This document shows, piece by piece, positions 35,205 to 44,298 of a stretch of DNA of 64,000 nt; position 1 is the first letter of the stretch, and each line of letters starts with the position of its first letter. The stretch comes from Paroceanicella profunda. GTDB taxonomy: Bacteria > Pseudomonadota > Alphaproteobacteria > Rhodobacterales > Rhodobacteraceae. A program made the position numbers and the translations under genes. The notes under the pieces were generated by a model, which saw only the letters and a list, made by a program, of their open reading frames with translations, had not been told where the DNA came from and did no database searches. The stretch spans positions 1,263,501 to 1,327,500 of the forward strand of contig NZ_CP040818.1 in NCBI RefSeq assembly GCF_005887635.2, read 5' to 3'.

Positions 35205-35621
35205 TCAGCGCAGGGCGCCGCGCTGGGCCTCGATCATCACCCCGGCGAGCAGGGCATAGGCCTCGGCCCAGGCGGCGCGGGTCTCCTCGGTGAAGCTGTC
35301 GCCAAGCTCGTCGGCCAGCGTCTCCAGCAGGGCCTCGCCGACGATGGCGTAATGTGCCTCCTGGACCTCGTAGACCGCGTGGCGCAGGCCGAGCGCCTGC
35401 ACCGCGGGCAGGATCTGCGGCAGGCTGGTGAGGCCGTTCACCGCGATGGCAAGCATCTGAATGAGCTTCATCTTCTGGGACGACATGTCCCCCGGAAACA
35501 GCTCGCGGGTTTCCGGCGCAAGGGCGAACAGCCGGGCATAGAACCGGTCGCCGGCCGCGCTGGTGTCAGCGGAAATGCGGCTGAAACTGTCCTGCACGAG
35601 GGCGATCTGGTCCGGCGTCAT
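35205..35621 (-). CDS. Single-domain haemoglobin-like globin
   Basis: 138-residue globin starting MTPDQIALVQDSFSRI. Length, the LFALAPETRELFPGDMSSQKMKL segment (Gln at the distal E7 position) and the proximal histidine in VQEAHYAIVGEALL match bacterial single-domain globins of the flavohaemoglobin/Vitreoscilla type. No reductase domain follows. An in-frame ATG at 35681 would add 20 residues but lacks family similarity. Likely roles are oxygen binding or nitric oxide detoxification; the choice cannot be made here. Confidence 0.88.
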   Translation of the reverse strand: MTPDQIALVQDSFSRISADTSAAGDRFYARLFALAPETRELFPGDMSSQKMKLIQMLAIAVNGLTSLPQILPAVQALGLRHAVYEVQEAHYAIVGEALLETLADELGDSFTEETRAAWAEAYALLAGVMIEAQRGALR

Positions 35622-36000
35622 GTCCTGCGCGATCCTTTCGCGTGAAAGACCCTGGCAATGGCCCGGACCGTCGCCGGTCACGGAGCAGACTTCAGGCGGC
35701 GCCGCCCCCGGTCAAGCAGGCCGTGCGGACCGCGCCGGAAGTATAGCCCCGGGCCGTCGCGCGCGCCATCGCTGCCCGGCCTCGGGCGGAGCGGCCGGTT
35801 GCCCCCCCGCTGGCCGTTCACGGGTGGGGTGTGGCCGGCGCACAGACATGGGCGAGGCGACGAACGTGTCCCGAAACCCCGACAAGAATATATGATATGA
35901 GAGAATGCCGCGCTGCACAATAAGAACCCATGGCCATTCCGGCCCGAATGCATGCATGCGCGTCGTGGCCGGCCGGGGCGCGGGCGCCCCGGCGCGAAGA
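35622..36000. other. Spacer between globin and hexuronate operon
   Basis: About 380 bases containing the 3' flank of the hexuronate operon and the upstream region of globin. An AT-rich island at 35880-35935 holds a sigma-70-like promoter candidate on the minus strand. No FNR-type TTGAT-N4-ATCAA site is visible. Confidence 0.4.
35892..35920 (-). promoter_or_regulatory. Sigma-70-like promoter candidate for globin
   Basis: On the minus strand TTGTGC (35920-35915) and TATCAT (35897-35892) are separated by 17 bases in an AT-rich island. The globin start is about 270 bases downstream, implying a long leader; the call is a pattern match only. Confidence 0.3.
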
Positions 36001-37470
36001 TCAGTGGAGCGGCATCGCGACGGCCGCGGCGCGGGGCCCCTCGGCCCGCAGCAGCGCGAGCGCCCGGGCGCAGGCCTCGGTCCACACCGCGTTGTCCCTC
36101 AGGGCGGGGGGCATCAGGCCCGGCGGGGCCGAGAGCGCCGCGACCATGGCCTCCGCCGACCCTCCGTCCACGCGCGCCACGCAGGCGGCCAGCGCCCCGG
36201 CCTGCGGGTCGTCCAGGGGCCGCGCGGCCGCGACGGCCTGTTCGACGAAATGCATCCATGCCGCCACGGCGAAGGCGAAGCTTCCCACCGGCTGCCCGGC
36301 CTGCAGCGCCTCCAGCGCCGGCCAGGTGAGCCGCTGCGGCAGCTTCTGCGTGCCGTCCATCGCGATCTGCAGGGTGCGGTGGCGGATGGCGCGGTTGGAG
36401 AAGCGCCGCGCCAGCGCGTCGGCATAGGCGGCGTAATCCATGCCGGGCAGCGGCTCCAACGTGGCGGCGGCGGCGGCCATGTGGGCGCGCACCATGGGCG
36501 CGAGCGCCGGGTCCTCCATCACGTCGAAGACATGCTCCAGCCCGGCCAGCGCGCCGGCATAGGCGATGAGCGAATGGCTGCCGTTGAGCATGCGCAGCTT
36601 CATCTTCTCGAAGGGCGCCACGTCATCGGTGAAGATCACCCCTTCCGCGGCCTCCCAGGCCGGGCGGCCGGTGGCGAAACGGTCCTCGATCACCCATTGG
36701 GTGAAGGGCTCGGTCTCGATGGCGGCGGCATCCTCGACACCGATGAGGGCGGCGGCATCGGCCAGCGTCGCCTCGGTGGCGGCGGGCGTGATGCGGTCCA
36801 CCATGGTGGAGGGGAAGGGCACGTTCGCCGCGATCCACTCCGCGAGGCCGGGGTCGCGCCGGCGGGCGAAGTCGAGCACCAGCCGCTCCAGCACATGGCC
36901 GTTGTCGGGGAGGTTGTCGCAGCAGAGCGGCGTGAAGGGGGCGAGGCCCGCCGCCCGGCGTCGCGCCAGCCCCTCGACGAGGAACCCCACCACGCCCGAG
37001 GGCGCCTCGGGATGTGCGAGGTCATGGGCGATGGCCGGGTGCGCGAGGTCGAGCCCGCCGGTGGCCGCGTCCCGCCCGTAGGCCTTCTCGGTGACCGTGA
37101 GGCTCACGATGCGGGTGCCGGGGTCCTCCAGCAGGGCGAGCACGGCGGCGACATCGTCGCGCGCGGTCTTCACGCCGAGGATGCAGCCGATCACCCGGGC
37201 CGAGGTGCCCCCGGGCCCGCGCACCAGCAGGGTGTAGAGCCCGTTCTGCGGCGCCATGCGCTCTTCGGTATCGCGCGAGCGCAGGTTGACCCCGGTGATG
37301 CCCCAGTTTCCCCCGGCGGCGGCGAGCGCCTGCTCGGTGGCCACGGCCTGGTGGGCGCGGTGGAAGGCGCCGAGGCCGAAATGCACGATGCCGGGGCGCA
37401 GGGCGTCCCGGTCGTAGCCCGGCTGCCCGACAGTCTCGGGCAGGCCGGCGAGGCTGGTGAGCCGGGTCAT
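36001..37470 (-). CDS. uxuB: D-mannonate oxidoreductase (fructuronate reductase)
   Basis: Mannitol dehydrogenase-family enzyme of 489 residues that interconverts D-fructuronate and D-mannonate with NAD(H). The N-terminal nucleotide-binding block is IVHFGLGAFHRAHQAV, and the C-terminal all-helical domain starts near KMKLRMLNGSHSLIAY, which contains the conserved Lys-x5-Asn-x2-His pattern. Last gene of the hexuronate operon; its start overlaps the uxuA stop by four bases. Confidence 0.92.
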   Translation of the reverse strand: MTRLTSLAGLPETVGQPGYDRDALRPGIVHFGLGAFHRAHQAVATEQALAAAGGNWGITGVNLRSRDTEERMAPQNGLYTLLVRGPGGTSARVIGCILGVKTARDDVAAVLALLEDPGTRIVSLTVTEKAYGRDAATGGLDLAHPAIAHDLAHPEAPSGVVGFLVEGLARRRAAGLAPFTPLCCDNLPDNGHVLERLVLDFARRRDPGLAEWIAANVPFPSTMVDRITPAATEATLADAAALIGVEDAAAIETEPFTQWVIEDRFATGRPAWEAAEGVIFTDDVAPFEKMKLRMLNGSHSLIAYAGALAGLEHVFDVMEDPALAPMVRAHMAAAAATLEPLPGMDYAAYADALARRFSNRAIRHRTLQIAMDGTQKLPQRLTWPALEALQAGQPVGSFAFAVAAWMHFVEQAVAAARPLDDPQAGALAACVARVDGGSAEAMVAALSAPPGLMPPALRDNAVWTEACARALALLRAEGPRAAAVAMPLH

Positions 37471-38669
37471 GCGGCAGTGGCCTTCAGCGCCGCCATCACG
37501 CCGCGCAGCTCCGCCAGCCCCTTCAGGCGGCCGATGGCCGGGTAGCCGGGCTGCGAGCCGCGCTCGCTGTCGTTCAGGATGTCCTGGCCGTGGTCCGGGC
37601 GCATGGGGATCTCGGCATCCGCACGTCCCTCGGCGCGGCGGCGGGCCTCTTCGCGCAGCAGCGCGGCGACGAGGGCCACCATGTCGGTGTGCCCGGCGAG
37701 GTGGTCATCCTCGAAGAAGGAGCAGGGGGTCTCCTCCGTGTCGCGGCGCACGTTGCGCAGGTGCACGAAGTGGATTTTCGGGCCCATCCGCTCGGCCATG
37801 CCGGGCAGGTCGTTGTCCGGTCGCGCGCCGAGCGAGCCGGAGCACAGCGTGACACCGTTGGCCGGGCTGTCCACCGCGTCGAGCACGGCGCGGTACTGCG
37901 CCTCGGTCGACATGATGCGCGGCAGGCCGAGCAGCGGGAAGGGGGGGTCGTCCGGGTGGCAGCACAGGCGCATGCCAAGCTCCTCGGCCACCGGCACCAC
38001 CTCGGAGAGGAAGTCGATGAAATGGCCGCGCAACGTCTCCTCGGAGATGCCGTCATAGGTGGCGAGCTGGGTGCGCAGCTCCTCCAGCGACCAGCTCTCC
38101 ATCGCGCCCGGCAAGCCGGCGGTGACATTCTGCGCGATCTGCTTCTGCCGGGCCTCCGGCATGGCGGTGTAGCGGCGCGCGGCCTCCTCGACCACGGCTT
38201 CGGGGAAGCTCTCCGCCGCACCCTTGCGCTTCAGGACATGGATGTCGAAGGCGGCGAAATCGGGCAAATCGAAGCGCATGGCCTTGGCGCCGTTCGCCAC
38301 TTCCCAGGTGAGGTCGGTGCGCGTCCAGTCCAGCACGGGCATGAAATTGTAGCAGATGGTGCGCAGGCCGGCCTCGTGCAGGTGGCGCAGCGAGTGCTTC
38401 CAGTTCTCCACATGGGCGCGCCAGTCACCCGTCTGCGTCTTGATCGATTCGGAGATCGGGATGCTCTCCACCACCTCCCAGTCGAGCCCGGTGGGGGCGG
38501 CCCCCGTGCCGCGCACCTCGGCCTGGCGCTTCGCGATCTCCTCCTTCGACCAGACCTCGCCGGTCCGGACGTGGTGCAGGGCGGTCACGATTCCCTCGAC
38601 CCCGGCCTGGCGCGCGTCGCGCAGCGTCACCTTGTCGACCGGGCCGAACCACCGCCATGTCTGTCGCAT
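37467..38669 (-). CDS. uxuA: D-mannonate dehydratase
   Basis: Converts D-mannonate to 2-keto-3-deoxygluconate using a divalent metal. The 400-residue TIM barrel begins MRQTWRWFGPVDKVTL, typical of UxuA, and contains the metal-site blocks CCHPDDPPFPLLGLPR, LCSGSLGARPDND, HFVHLRNV and RPDHGQDI. The start at 38669 fits this N-terminus. It sits between kdgK and uxuB, so mannonate is processed by adjacent enzymes. Confidence 0.95.
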   Translation of the reverse strand: MRQTWRWFGPVDKVTLRDARQAGVEGIVTALHHVRTGEVWSKEEIAKRQAEVRGTGAAPTGLDWEVVESIPISESIKTQTGDWRAHVENWKHSLRHLHEAGLRTICYNFMPVLDWTRTDLTWEVANGAKAMRFDLPDFAAFDIHVLKRKGAAESFPEAVVEEAARRYTAMPEARQKQIAQNVTAGLPGAMESWSLEELRTQLATYDGISEETLRGHFIDFLSEVVPVAEELGMRLCCHPDDPPFPLLGLPRIMSTEAQYRAVLDAVDSPANGVTLCSGSLGARPDNDLPGMAERMGPKIHFVHLRNVRRDTEETPCSFFEDDHLAGHTDMVALVAALLREEARRRAEGRADAEIPMRPDHGQDILNDSERGSQPGYPAIGRLKGLAELRGVMAALKATAA

Positions 38670-38694
38670 TCTGGTCTCTCCTTGGATGCGGAAA

Positions 38695-39627
38695 TCACTT
38701 GCCCCCGAGGGCGGCGCGCACGGCCTCCGCCCGGGGGATCGGCGCAACGGCGCCATAGCCCTGCGTGGCCAGCGCAGCGGCGGCGGCGGCGTAGGTGCCG
38801 GCCTCCTGCGGGCTGTCGCCGGCCAGCAGGCGGGCGACGAAACTGCCGCCGAACGTGTCGCCCGCGCCGGTGGCGTCCACCGGGGTGCAGGGCGCCGGCG
38901 GGATGCGGTGGCGCCCCTCCGGCGTGGCGATCAGCGCGCCCTCCGCCCCGAGCTTCAGCGCCACCACCTTCGCGCCGAGGGCGAGGCAATGCTCGGCCAT
39001 CGCCTCCGGCCTCGGGTCTCCGAAGATCTTCTCCATGTCGTCGGAGCTGGGCAGGGCGATGTCGGTCATGGCGAGGGCGGCCTCGATCAGCGCCTTCGCG
39101 CGCGGCCGGCTCCACAGCCTGTCGCGCAGGTTGGTGTCGAAGGACACGCGGCGGCCGGCGGCGCGGGCAATGGCCGCGGCCTCGAAACACGCGTCGCAGG
39201 AACTGCCGGAGATCGCCAGCGAGATGCCGGTGAAATGCAGCAGCTTCGCCCCCGCGATGGCCGCGCGCGGCAGGTCGGCCGGGCCGACGAGGCTGGCGGC
39301 CGAGCTGGCGCGCAGGAAGCTGAACACGTGGCCCGAGGGCCCGTGGTTGACGAAATACACCCCCGTGGGCGCCGAGGCGTGGCGGCTCACATGGGCGTGG
39401 TCGATGCCCTCCGCGTCCCAGAGGGAGACGATGGCGTCGCCGTGCTCGTCCGCCCCGAGGGCGGAAAGCACGCCGGCGCGCGCGCCCTGCCGGGCGGCGG
39501 CGATGGCGAAGTTCGACACGTCGCCGCCCACGTCGCGCAGGAAGGTGCGGGGGGTGTCCCCCGCACGGTTGTACTCGATCAGCGGCTCGCCGAGGGCGAG
39601 GATGTCCACCGCGGCCGCCATGCTCAT
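38695..39627 (-). CDS. kdgK: 2-keto-3-deoxygluconate kinase (PfkB family)
   Basis: Sugar kinase of 310 residues. The N-terminal ALGEPLIEYNR and GGDVSNFAIAAARQG are PfkB signature 1; the C-terminal DATGAGDTFGGSFVARLL is signature 2 with the catalytic Asp. KDG kinase is chosen because uxuA, which makes KDG, is directly downstream. The start at 39627 gives an ATGA overlap with the dehydrogenase stop; a second ATG at 39621 is possible. Confidence 0.88.
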   Translation of the reverse strand: MSMAAAVDILALGEPLIEYNRAGDTPRTFLRDVGGDVSNFAIAAARQGARAGVLSALGADEHGDAIVSLWDAEGIDHAHVSRHASAPTGVYFVNHGPSGHVFSFLRASSAASLVGPADLPRAAIAGAKLLHFTGISLAISGSSCDACFEAAAIARAAGRRVSFDTNLRDRLWSRPRAKALIEAALAMTDIALPSSDDMEKIFGDPRPEAMAEHCLALGAKVVALKLGAEGALIATPEGRHRIPPAPCTPVDATGAGDTFGGSFVARLLAGDSPQEAGTYAAAAAALATQGYGAVAPIPRAEAVRAALGGK

Positions 39628-40670
39628 GCCAGCTCGAGCTGGACCTTCACCGCTTTCGAGCGGTCGCCGGCCGCGTCGAAGGCGGCGACGGCGTCCGCCA
39701 GCGGGAAGGTGCCGGTAATGATCGGGCGCACGTCGATGCGGCGTTCGGCGATCATCTTCACTGCCAGCGGGTATTCGGCGTGGAAGCGCTGCGCGCCGGC
39801 CCATTCGATTTCCTTCGCCACCAGCATGGCGAGGGCGATGGTCGCATCGCCGCCGGTGCCCACCTGAACGAAGCGCGCCTGCGGGCGCAGCACCGGGAAG
39901 AGCGAGCGGATGGCGGGGGCGGCGGCCGAACATTCGAAGGCCACGTCGAAACAGCCCTTGTTCGCCTCGAATTCCTTCAGGCCGTCGGGGTTGGTGCGGG
40001 TGTTGATGGCGCGGGTGGCGCCCATCTCCTCGGCCACCTTCAGCGTGGCGTCCTGCAGGTCCGTCACCACGATCTCGGCAGCGCCGCCGAACTTCGCCAC
40101 CGCGACGCAGAGCGAGCCGATGGGCCCGGCGCCGGTGACGATGACGCGCTTGCCCTTCAGGTCTCCCGCCCGGGTTCCGGCGTGAAGGCATACGGCCAGC
40201 GGCTCGGCGCAGGCGCCCTCGCCGAAGCTCACCACGTCGCCCAGCGGCTCGCACTGGGTGGCGGCCACGACCATGCGCTCGCGGAACGCGCCCTGGGAGT
40301 GGGGGAAGGGCATGGCGGAGCCGAAGAAGGTCATGTTCAGGCAGTGTTGCTGCAGGCCCCTGAGGCAGAACGCGCAGGCGTTGCAGGGGTGGGAGGGGTT
40401 CACCGCCACGCGCGTGCCGGGGGCGAGCCCCTCCACGCCGGGGCCGGTGGAGACCACCTCGCCGGAGACCTCGTGGCCGAGGACCATCGGTTCGCGCACG
40501 CGGATCGCGCCGAAGCCGCCGTCCTGGTAGTAGTGCAGGTCGGAGCCGCAGATGCCGCCGGCGCGCATCTTCAGCAGCACCTGGCCGGGGCCGGGCTCGC
40601 CGAGCTCCAGCGTGTCGATGCGCAGGTCACGGGCGGAATGGATGCGGCAGACGCGGGTTTCGGAAGTCAT
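39624..40670 (-). CDS. Zinc-dependent L-idonate 5-dehydrogenase-like alcohol dehydrogenase
   Basis: Medium-chain dehydrogenase of 348 residues. The catalytic zinc site is in GGICGSDLHYYQDG and GHEVSGEV; the structural zinc cysteines are in NPSHPCNACAFCLRGLQQHC. The nucleotide motif is VTGAGPIGSLC. The HYYQ segment is the pattern of L-idonate 5-dehydrogenases. Placed among TRAP and uxu genes it probably oxidises a sugar acid feeding the same KDG route, but the exact substrate is uncertain. The start at 40670 is 4 bases after the dctM stop; an ATG at 40685 is an alternative. Confidence 0.82.
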   Translation of the reverse strand: MTSETRVCRIHSARDLRIDTLELGEPGPGQVLLKMRAGGICGSDLHYYQDGGFGAIRVREPMVLGHEVSGEVVSTGPGVEGLAPGTRVAVNPSHPCNACAFCLRGLQQHCLNMTFFGSAMPFPHSQGAFRERMVVAATQCEPLGDVVSFGEGACAEPLAVCLHAGTRAGDLKGKRVIVTGAGPIGSLCVAVAKFGGAAEIVVTDLQDATLKVAEEMGATRAINTRTNPDGLKEFEANKGCFDVAFECSAAAPAIRSLFPVLRPQARFVQVGTGGDATIALAMLVAKEIEWAGAQRFHAEYPLAVKMIAERRIDVRPIITGTFPLADAVAAFDAAGDRSKAVKVQLELA

Positions 40671-40674
40671 GGTT

Positions 40675-41955
40675 TCAGTTCCCATATGCGAGATTGGGCA
40701 GCCACAGCGAAAGCGCCGGGATGTAGGAGACCAACAGGAGGACCAGAATATTGCCGACAAGGAAAGGCGTGATGGCCCGCACCACCACGGAGAGCGGCAG
40801 CCGCGCGATGTTGGCACACACGAACAGGCACACGCCCACCGGCGGGGTGGTGAGGCCGATCATCAGGTTCAGCACCGCGAAGGTGGCGAAATGCACCGGG
40901 TCCACCCCCACGCCGATCGCCACGGCGGAGAGCGGGCCGAACAGGATGATGAGCGCGGCGATGGTTTCCATGAACATGCCCACGAAGAGCAGCAGCAGGT
41001 TGATCAGCAGGATCACCAGGAACTTGTTGTCCGTGGCGGCGAGCACGGCCTGGGCGATCATCTCCGGGATGCGCTCGGAGGCGAGGATCCAGCCGAACAC
41101 GTTCGCGAAGCCCACCAGCGCGAGGATGGCCGCGGAGCTGACCGCGCTGTCGATCACGATCTTCGGCACGTCGCGCAGCCGCACGCCGCGGTAGATGAAG
41201 GCCCCCACCACGAAGGCGTAGAGCGAGGCGATGATCGAGGTCTCCGTGGGCGTGGCGATGCCCGAGAGCAGGCCGCCGATGATCAGCGCCGTCATGGCGA
41301 TGGCCCAGAAGGAGGACAGGAAGGCGAGGCCCAGCTCACGGAAGCCGGCCCATTCCTGGCGCGGGTAGTTGTTGCGCCGGGCGATGATGTAGCAGGTCAC
41401 CATCATGCCGAAGCCCAGCAGCAGCCCCGGCACGGCGCCGGCGAGGAACATCCGCCCCACCGAGACACCGGTGAGCGAGCCGACGATGATCATCGGCACC
41501 GAGGGCGGGATGATCGGCCCCACGGTGGAGGAGGCGGCGGTGACCGCGGCGGAGAAGCCGCCGGGATAGCCCGCCTTCTTCATGCCGGGGATCATCACGC
41601 CGCCGATGGAGGCCGCGTCGGCCACCGCGGTGCCGGAGATGCCGGCGAAGAGCATGGAACCGGCGATGTTGGTGAGGCCCAGGCCGCCGCGGATCCAGCC
41701 CACCAGGGCGGAGGCGAAGCGGATGATGCGCTCGGTGATGCCGCCGCCGGCCATCAGGTTGCCGGCCAGGATGAAGCCCGGGATGCACAGCAGCACGAAC
41801 ACGTCGATGCCCGCGTACATCTTCTGCGGCAGGATGACGAGCGGCATGCCGCGCACCAGGATATAGGCCAGCGAGGACAGCCCCAGGCAGGCCGCCACCG
41901 GCACCCCGATCACGAGCCCGATGGCGAAGACGGCGAAGAGAATGCTCACGTCCAT
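40675..41955 (-). CDS. dctM: TRAP transporter large membrane subunit
   Basis: 426-residue integral membrane protein with about twelve hydrophobic helices, the ion-coupled translocator of a tripartite ATP-independent transporter. Family blocks include IPGFILAGNLMAGGGITERI, GTAVADAASIGGVMIPGM and PPSVPMIIVG. Starts 4 bases after dctQ. Sodium-driven uptake of a sugar acid is implied by the downstream uxu genes. Confidence 0.94.
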   Translation of the reverse strand: MDVSILFAVFAIGLVIGVPVAACLGLSSLAYILVRGMPLVILPQKMYAGIDVFVLLCIPGFILAGNLMAGGGITERIIRFASALVGWIRGGLGLTNIAGSMLFAGISGTAVADAASIGGVMIPGMKKAGYPGGFSAAVTAASSTVGPIIPPSVPMIIVGSLTGVSVGRMFLAGAVPGLLLGFGMMVTCYIIARRNNYPRQEWAGFRELGLAFLSSFWAIAMTALIIGGLLSGIATPTETSIIASLYAFVVGAFIYRGVRLRDVPKIVIDSAVSSAAILALVGFANVFGWILASERIPEMIAQAVLAATDNKFLVILLINLLLLFVGMFMETIAALIILFGPLSAVAIGVGVDPVHFATFAVLNLMIGLTTPPVGVCLFVCANIARLPLSVVVRAITPFLVGNILVLLLVSYIPALSLWLPNLAYGN

Positions 41956-41959
41956 GAGG

Positions 41960-42457
41960 TCAGTCTTCCAGTTCGGACATATCGGAGAGGGAGTCGCGCC
42001 CGCCGATGATCTCCAGCACGGCCAGCACGGCGAAGAGGCAGAGCGACACGGCGAAGACCGGCATGGCGAGGTAGATCCAGTTCATGTGGACGCCCAGGGC
42101 CGGGGCGGTCTGCATGGCGCCCACCTTCATGAATTTCAGCGCGGGCAGGATCATCAGCCCCGCCAGCACGGCGGTGAGCGCGGCGGAGAGGCCGAGGGCC
42201 ACCCGGCGCGCATTGCGCGGCAGCATCGAGACCACGAGGTCCACGTTCACCAGGTCGCCGCTGCGGATGGACAGGCCCACGCCGCAGGCGGCGAGGAACA
42301 TCAGCGCGGCGCGCGAGAGTTCCTCGGTCCAGATCGGGGAGCCGGGCAGGAAGGTGCGTGCGAACACCTGCAGCAGAACCGTGCCGATGAGCAGCAGGAA
42401 GGTGATGCCGACCGCGGCGCGCGATACGGTGACCATCAGGGAGACGAGGCGTTGCAT
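41960..42457 (-). CDS. dctQ: TRAP transporter small membrane subunit
   Basis: 165 residues, four predicted membrane helices (first at about 8-30, VTVSRAAVGITFLLLIGTVL). Conserved TEELSRAALMFLAACG and GDLVNVDLV are the DctQ hallmarks. Located between dctP and dctM as is usual. Confidence 0.92.
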   Translation of the reverse strand: MQRLVSLMVTVSRAAVGITFLLLIGTVLLQVFARTFLPGSPIWTEELSRAALMFLAACGVGLSIRSGDLVNVDLVVSMLPRNARRVALGLSAALTAVLAGLMILPALKFMKVGAMQTAPALGVHMNWIYLAMPVFAVSLCLFAVLAVLEIIGGRDSLSDMSELED

Positions 42458-42520
42458 GTGCGGTTGGCTTCCGGGGTTCGGGCGGCGCGCCCGGCGGGGC
42501 GCGCCGCGGACAGGCGGGGA

Positions 42521-43492
42521 TCAGTCGGCGAAGATCTTCTCGACGATCGGCTTGATCTCGTCGGAGACGCCGCTCAGCACCGCGTCCTTCGCCTGGGCGG
42601 CGAAGGCGGCTTTGTCGACCTCGTTGAAGATCATGCCGGAGGCCTCGAGATCGGCGCGCAGCTGCTTCTCGTCGTCGAGGAACATCGAACGCTCGTATTC
42701 CTGGGCCAGGCGGCCGGCTTCCAGCACTGCCTTCTGGTCGTCCTCCGACAGGCTCTGGAACCGCTGTTCGGAGATCACGAGGTAGATCCAGCTGCGCACG
42801 TGATCGGTGAGGTTCACGTATTTCTGCACCTCGTTGAAGCTGGCGCTCTTGATCAGGGCGAGCGGGTTCTCCTGCGCGTCGATGGTGCCGTTCTGCAGCG
42901 AGGTGAACACCTCCGAGAAGGCCATCGGCGTGGGGTTGGCGCCCAGCGTCTTCCACACCGAGAGGAACAGCGGCACGTTGGGCACGCGCATCTTCAGCCC
43001 GTCGAGGTCGGCCGGCGAGGAGATCGGCCGGTTGGAGGTGAGCTCACGCGGGCCGCGGGCGAAATACGCGATGGGGCGGACCTGCGCCTTCTCGATGATC
43101 TCTTCCCTGATCTCTTCGCCGATCGGGCCGGAGGCGACCTCGTCCATCTTCTCGAGGGTCGGGTAGGCGTAAGGCACGGCGAGCAGGGCGGCCATCGGCG
43201 CCCAGTTCTGCAGGCTCTCGCCGGTGATGGTCATGTCCACGGTGCCCAGCTGCATGCCGGCGATCAGGTCCATCTCCTTGCCCAGCGTCTCGTTGGGGTA
43301 GACCTCGACCTTGATGCGGCCGTCGGAGAGGCGGGCGGCCTCCTCGGCGAATTTCAGCGCCGCCTTGTTCCAGATGTTGTCCTCGTTGGCGAGGTGGCCG
43401 AGCTGGAGCGTGGTCTCCTGCGCGAACGCGGCCCCCGAGAGGCCGAAGGCGAGTGCCGAGGCGGTGAGCGCGGCCCTGGTGAAGTTCTTCAT
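42521..43492 (-). CDS. dctP: TRAP transporter solute-binding protein
   Basis: 323-residue periplasmic binding protein with a Sec signal (MKNFTRAALTASALAFGLSG, cut near AFAQE). Contains FAEEAARLSDGRIKVEVYPN, and the ligand arginine region LDGLKMRVPNVP with the conserved Arg that binds a carboxylate. The start at 43492 is set by the signal peptide. Neighbours suggest a hexuronate or aldonate ligand. Confidence 0.93.
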   Translation of the reverse strand: MKNFTRAALTASALAFGLSGAAFAQETTLQLGHLANEDNIWNKAALKFAEEAARLSDGRIKVEVYPNETLGKEMDLIAGMQLGTVDMTITGESLQNWAPMAALLAVPYAYPTLEKMDEVASGPIGEEIREEIIEKAQVRPIAYFARGPRELTSNRPISSPADLDGLKMRVPNVPLFLSVWKTLGANPTPMAFSEVFTSLQNGTIDAQENPLALIKSASFNEVQKYVNLTDHVRSWIYLVISEQRFQSLSEDDQKAVLEAGRLAQEYERSMFLDDEKQLRADLEASGMIFNEVDKAAFAAQAKDAVLSGVSDEIKPIVEKIFAD

Positions 43493-43542
43493 GGTGTTCC
43501 TCCTTGCATATGGTTCAGGCGCGGCAGTGCGGCCCGCCCGCC

Positions 43543-43559
43543 GGTGCCCTTCCGGCACC
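43543..43559 (-). terminator. Short hairpin between GntR and dctP genes
   Basis: GGTGCC (43543-43548) and GGCACC (43554-43559) pair over a 5-base loop in the 98-base gap after the regulator gene. Without a T run it may only dampen readthrough or protect a processed mRNA end. Confidence 0.3.
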
Positions 43560-43590
43560 TCACGCGGGCGGTCCGTTTCGGAAAATCGGG

Positions 43591-44298
43591 TCAGCCGATG
43601 CCGGGATCGGTCATGGTTTCGGCCGGCGGTTCGAACAGGTCCATGTGCCGCTCGCGGATGTGCGGCAGGGTCTTGAGAATTTCGGTGAGGTGCACCCTCA
43701 TCGCCGCTTCCGCGGCATCCGCGTCGCCCGCTTCCGCGGCGTCGAGGATGGCGGTGTGCTGCTCGATGAGGATGTGGAAGGGCGTCGCCTCGCCGAAGCT
43801 GAGGTAGCGCACCCGGTCCATCTGCGCCTTGGTGGTCTCGATCACGGCCCAGGCGAAGGAATGCTGCGCGGCGCGGGCCAGCCCGGCGTGGAAGGCCTCG
43901 TCCAGCAGCAGGAACGAGGCATTGTCGCGGTGCTCCACGTCCTTCTGCTGCTCGACCAGGGCGCGCAGGTCCGGCAGCGGCGCCGGGTTCGCGGCCAGGG
44001 CGCGGACGATGGCGATCTCGAGGGCCTCGCGCACGAAGCGGGTCTCGGTGACGGCCTGCTGGGAGATCTTCTGCACGAAGGTGCCGCGATGGGGGATGAC
44101 CTTCACCAGCCCGGCGTCCTCCAGCCGGATGAAGGCCTCGCGCACCGGCTGCCGGCTCACCGAATAGCGCCGCGCCACCTCGGCCTCCGACAGCGCCTGC
44201 CCCGGGCGCAGGCGCGCCTGGATGATGTCGGAGCGCAGCTGCCGATAGAGCGTGGTGCCGATCGAGGCGGCAGGCGTGAAGCTCAGCGGGTTGGTCAT
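43591..44298 (-). CDS. GntR-family regulator (FCD type) of the hexuronate operon
   Basis: 235 residues. The winged helix-turn-helix is at about 12-75 (YRQLRSDIIQARLRPGQALSEAEVARRYSVSRQPVREAF in pattern), followed by an FCD effector domain with the metal-binding residues expected in LLLDEAFHAGLARAAQH and IEQHTAILDA. It heads the TRAP/uxu operon and lies just behind a perfect palindrome. Relation to UxuR/ExuR-type regulators is likely from context. Confidence 0.9.
   Translation of the reverse strand: MTNPLSFTPAASIGTTLYRQLRSDIIQARLRPGQALSEAEVARRYSVSRQPVREAFIRLEDAGLVKVIPHRGTFVQKISQQAVTETRFVREALEIAIVRALAANPAPLPDLRALVEQQKDVEHRDNASFLLLDEAFHAGLARAAQHSFAWAVIETTKAQMDRVRYLSFGEATPFHILIEQHTAILDAAEAGDADAAEAAMRVHLTEILKTLPHIRERHMDLFEPPAETMTDPGIG

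Noticed and set aside
40552..42009. Long plus-strand open frame opposite dctM and the dehydrogenase.
   Set aside because: Composition is histidine/aspartate/glycine-rich antisense noise; the opposite strand encodes clear TRAP and dehydrogenase domains.
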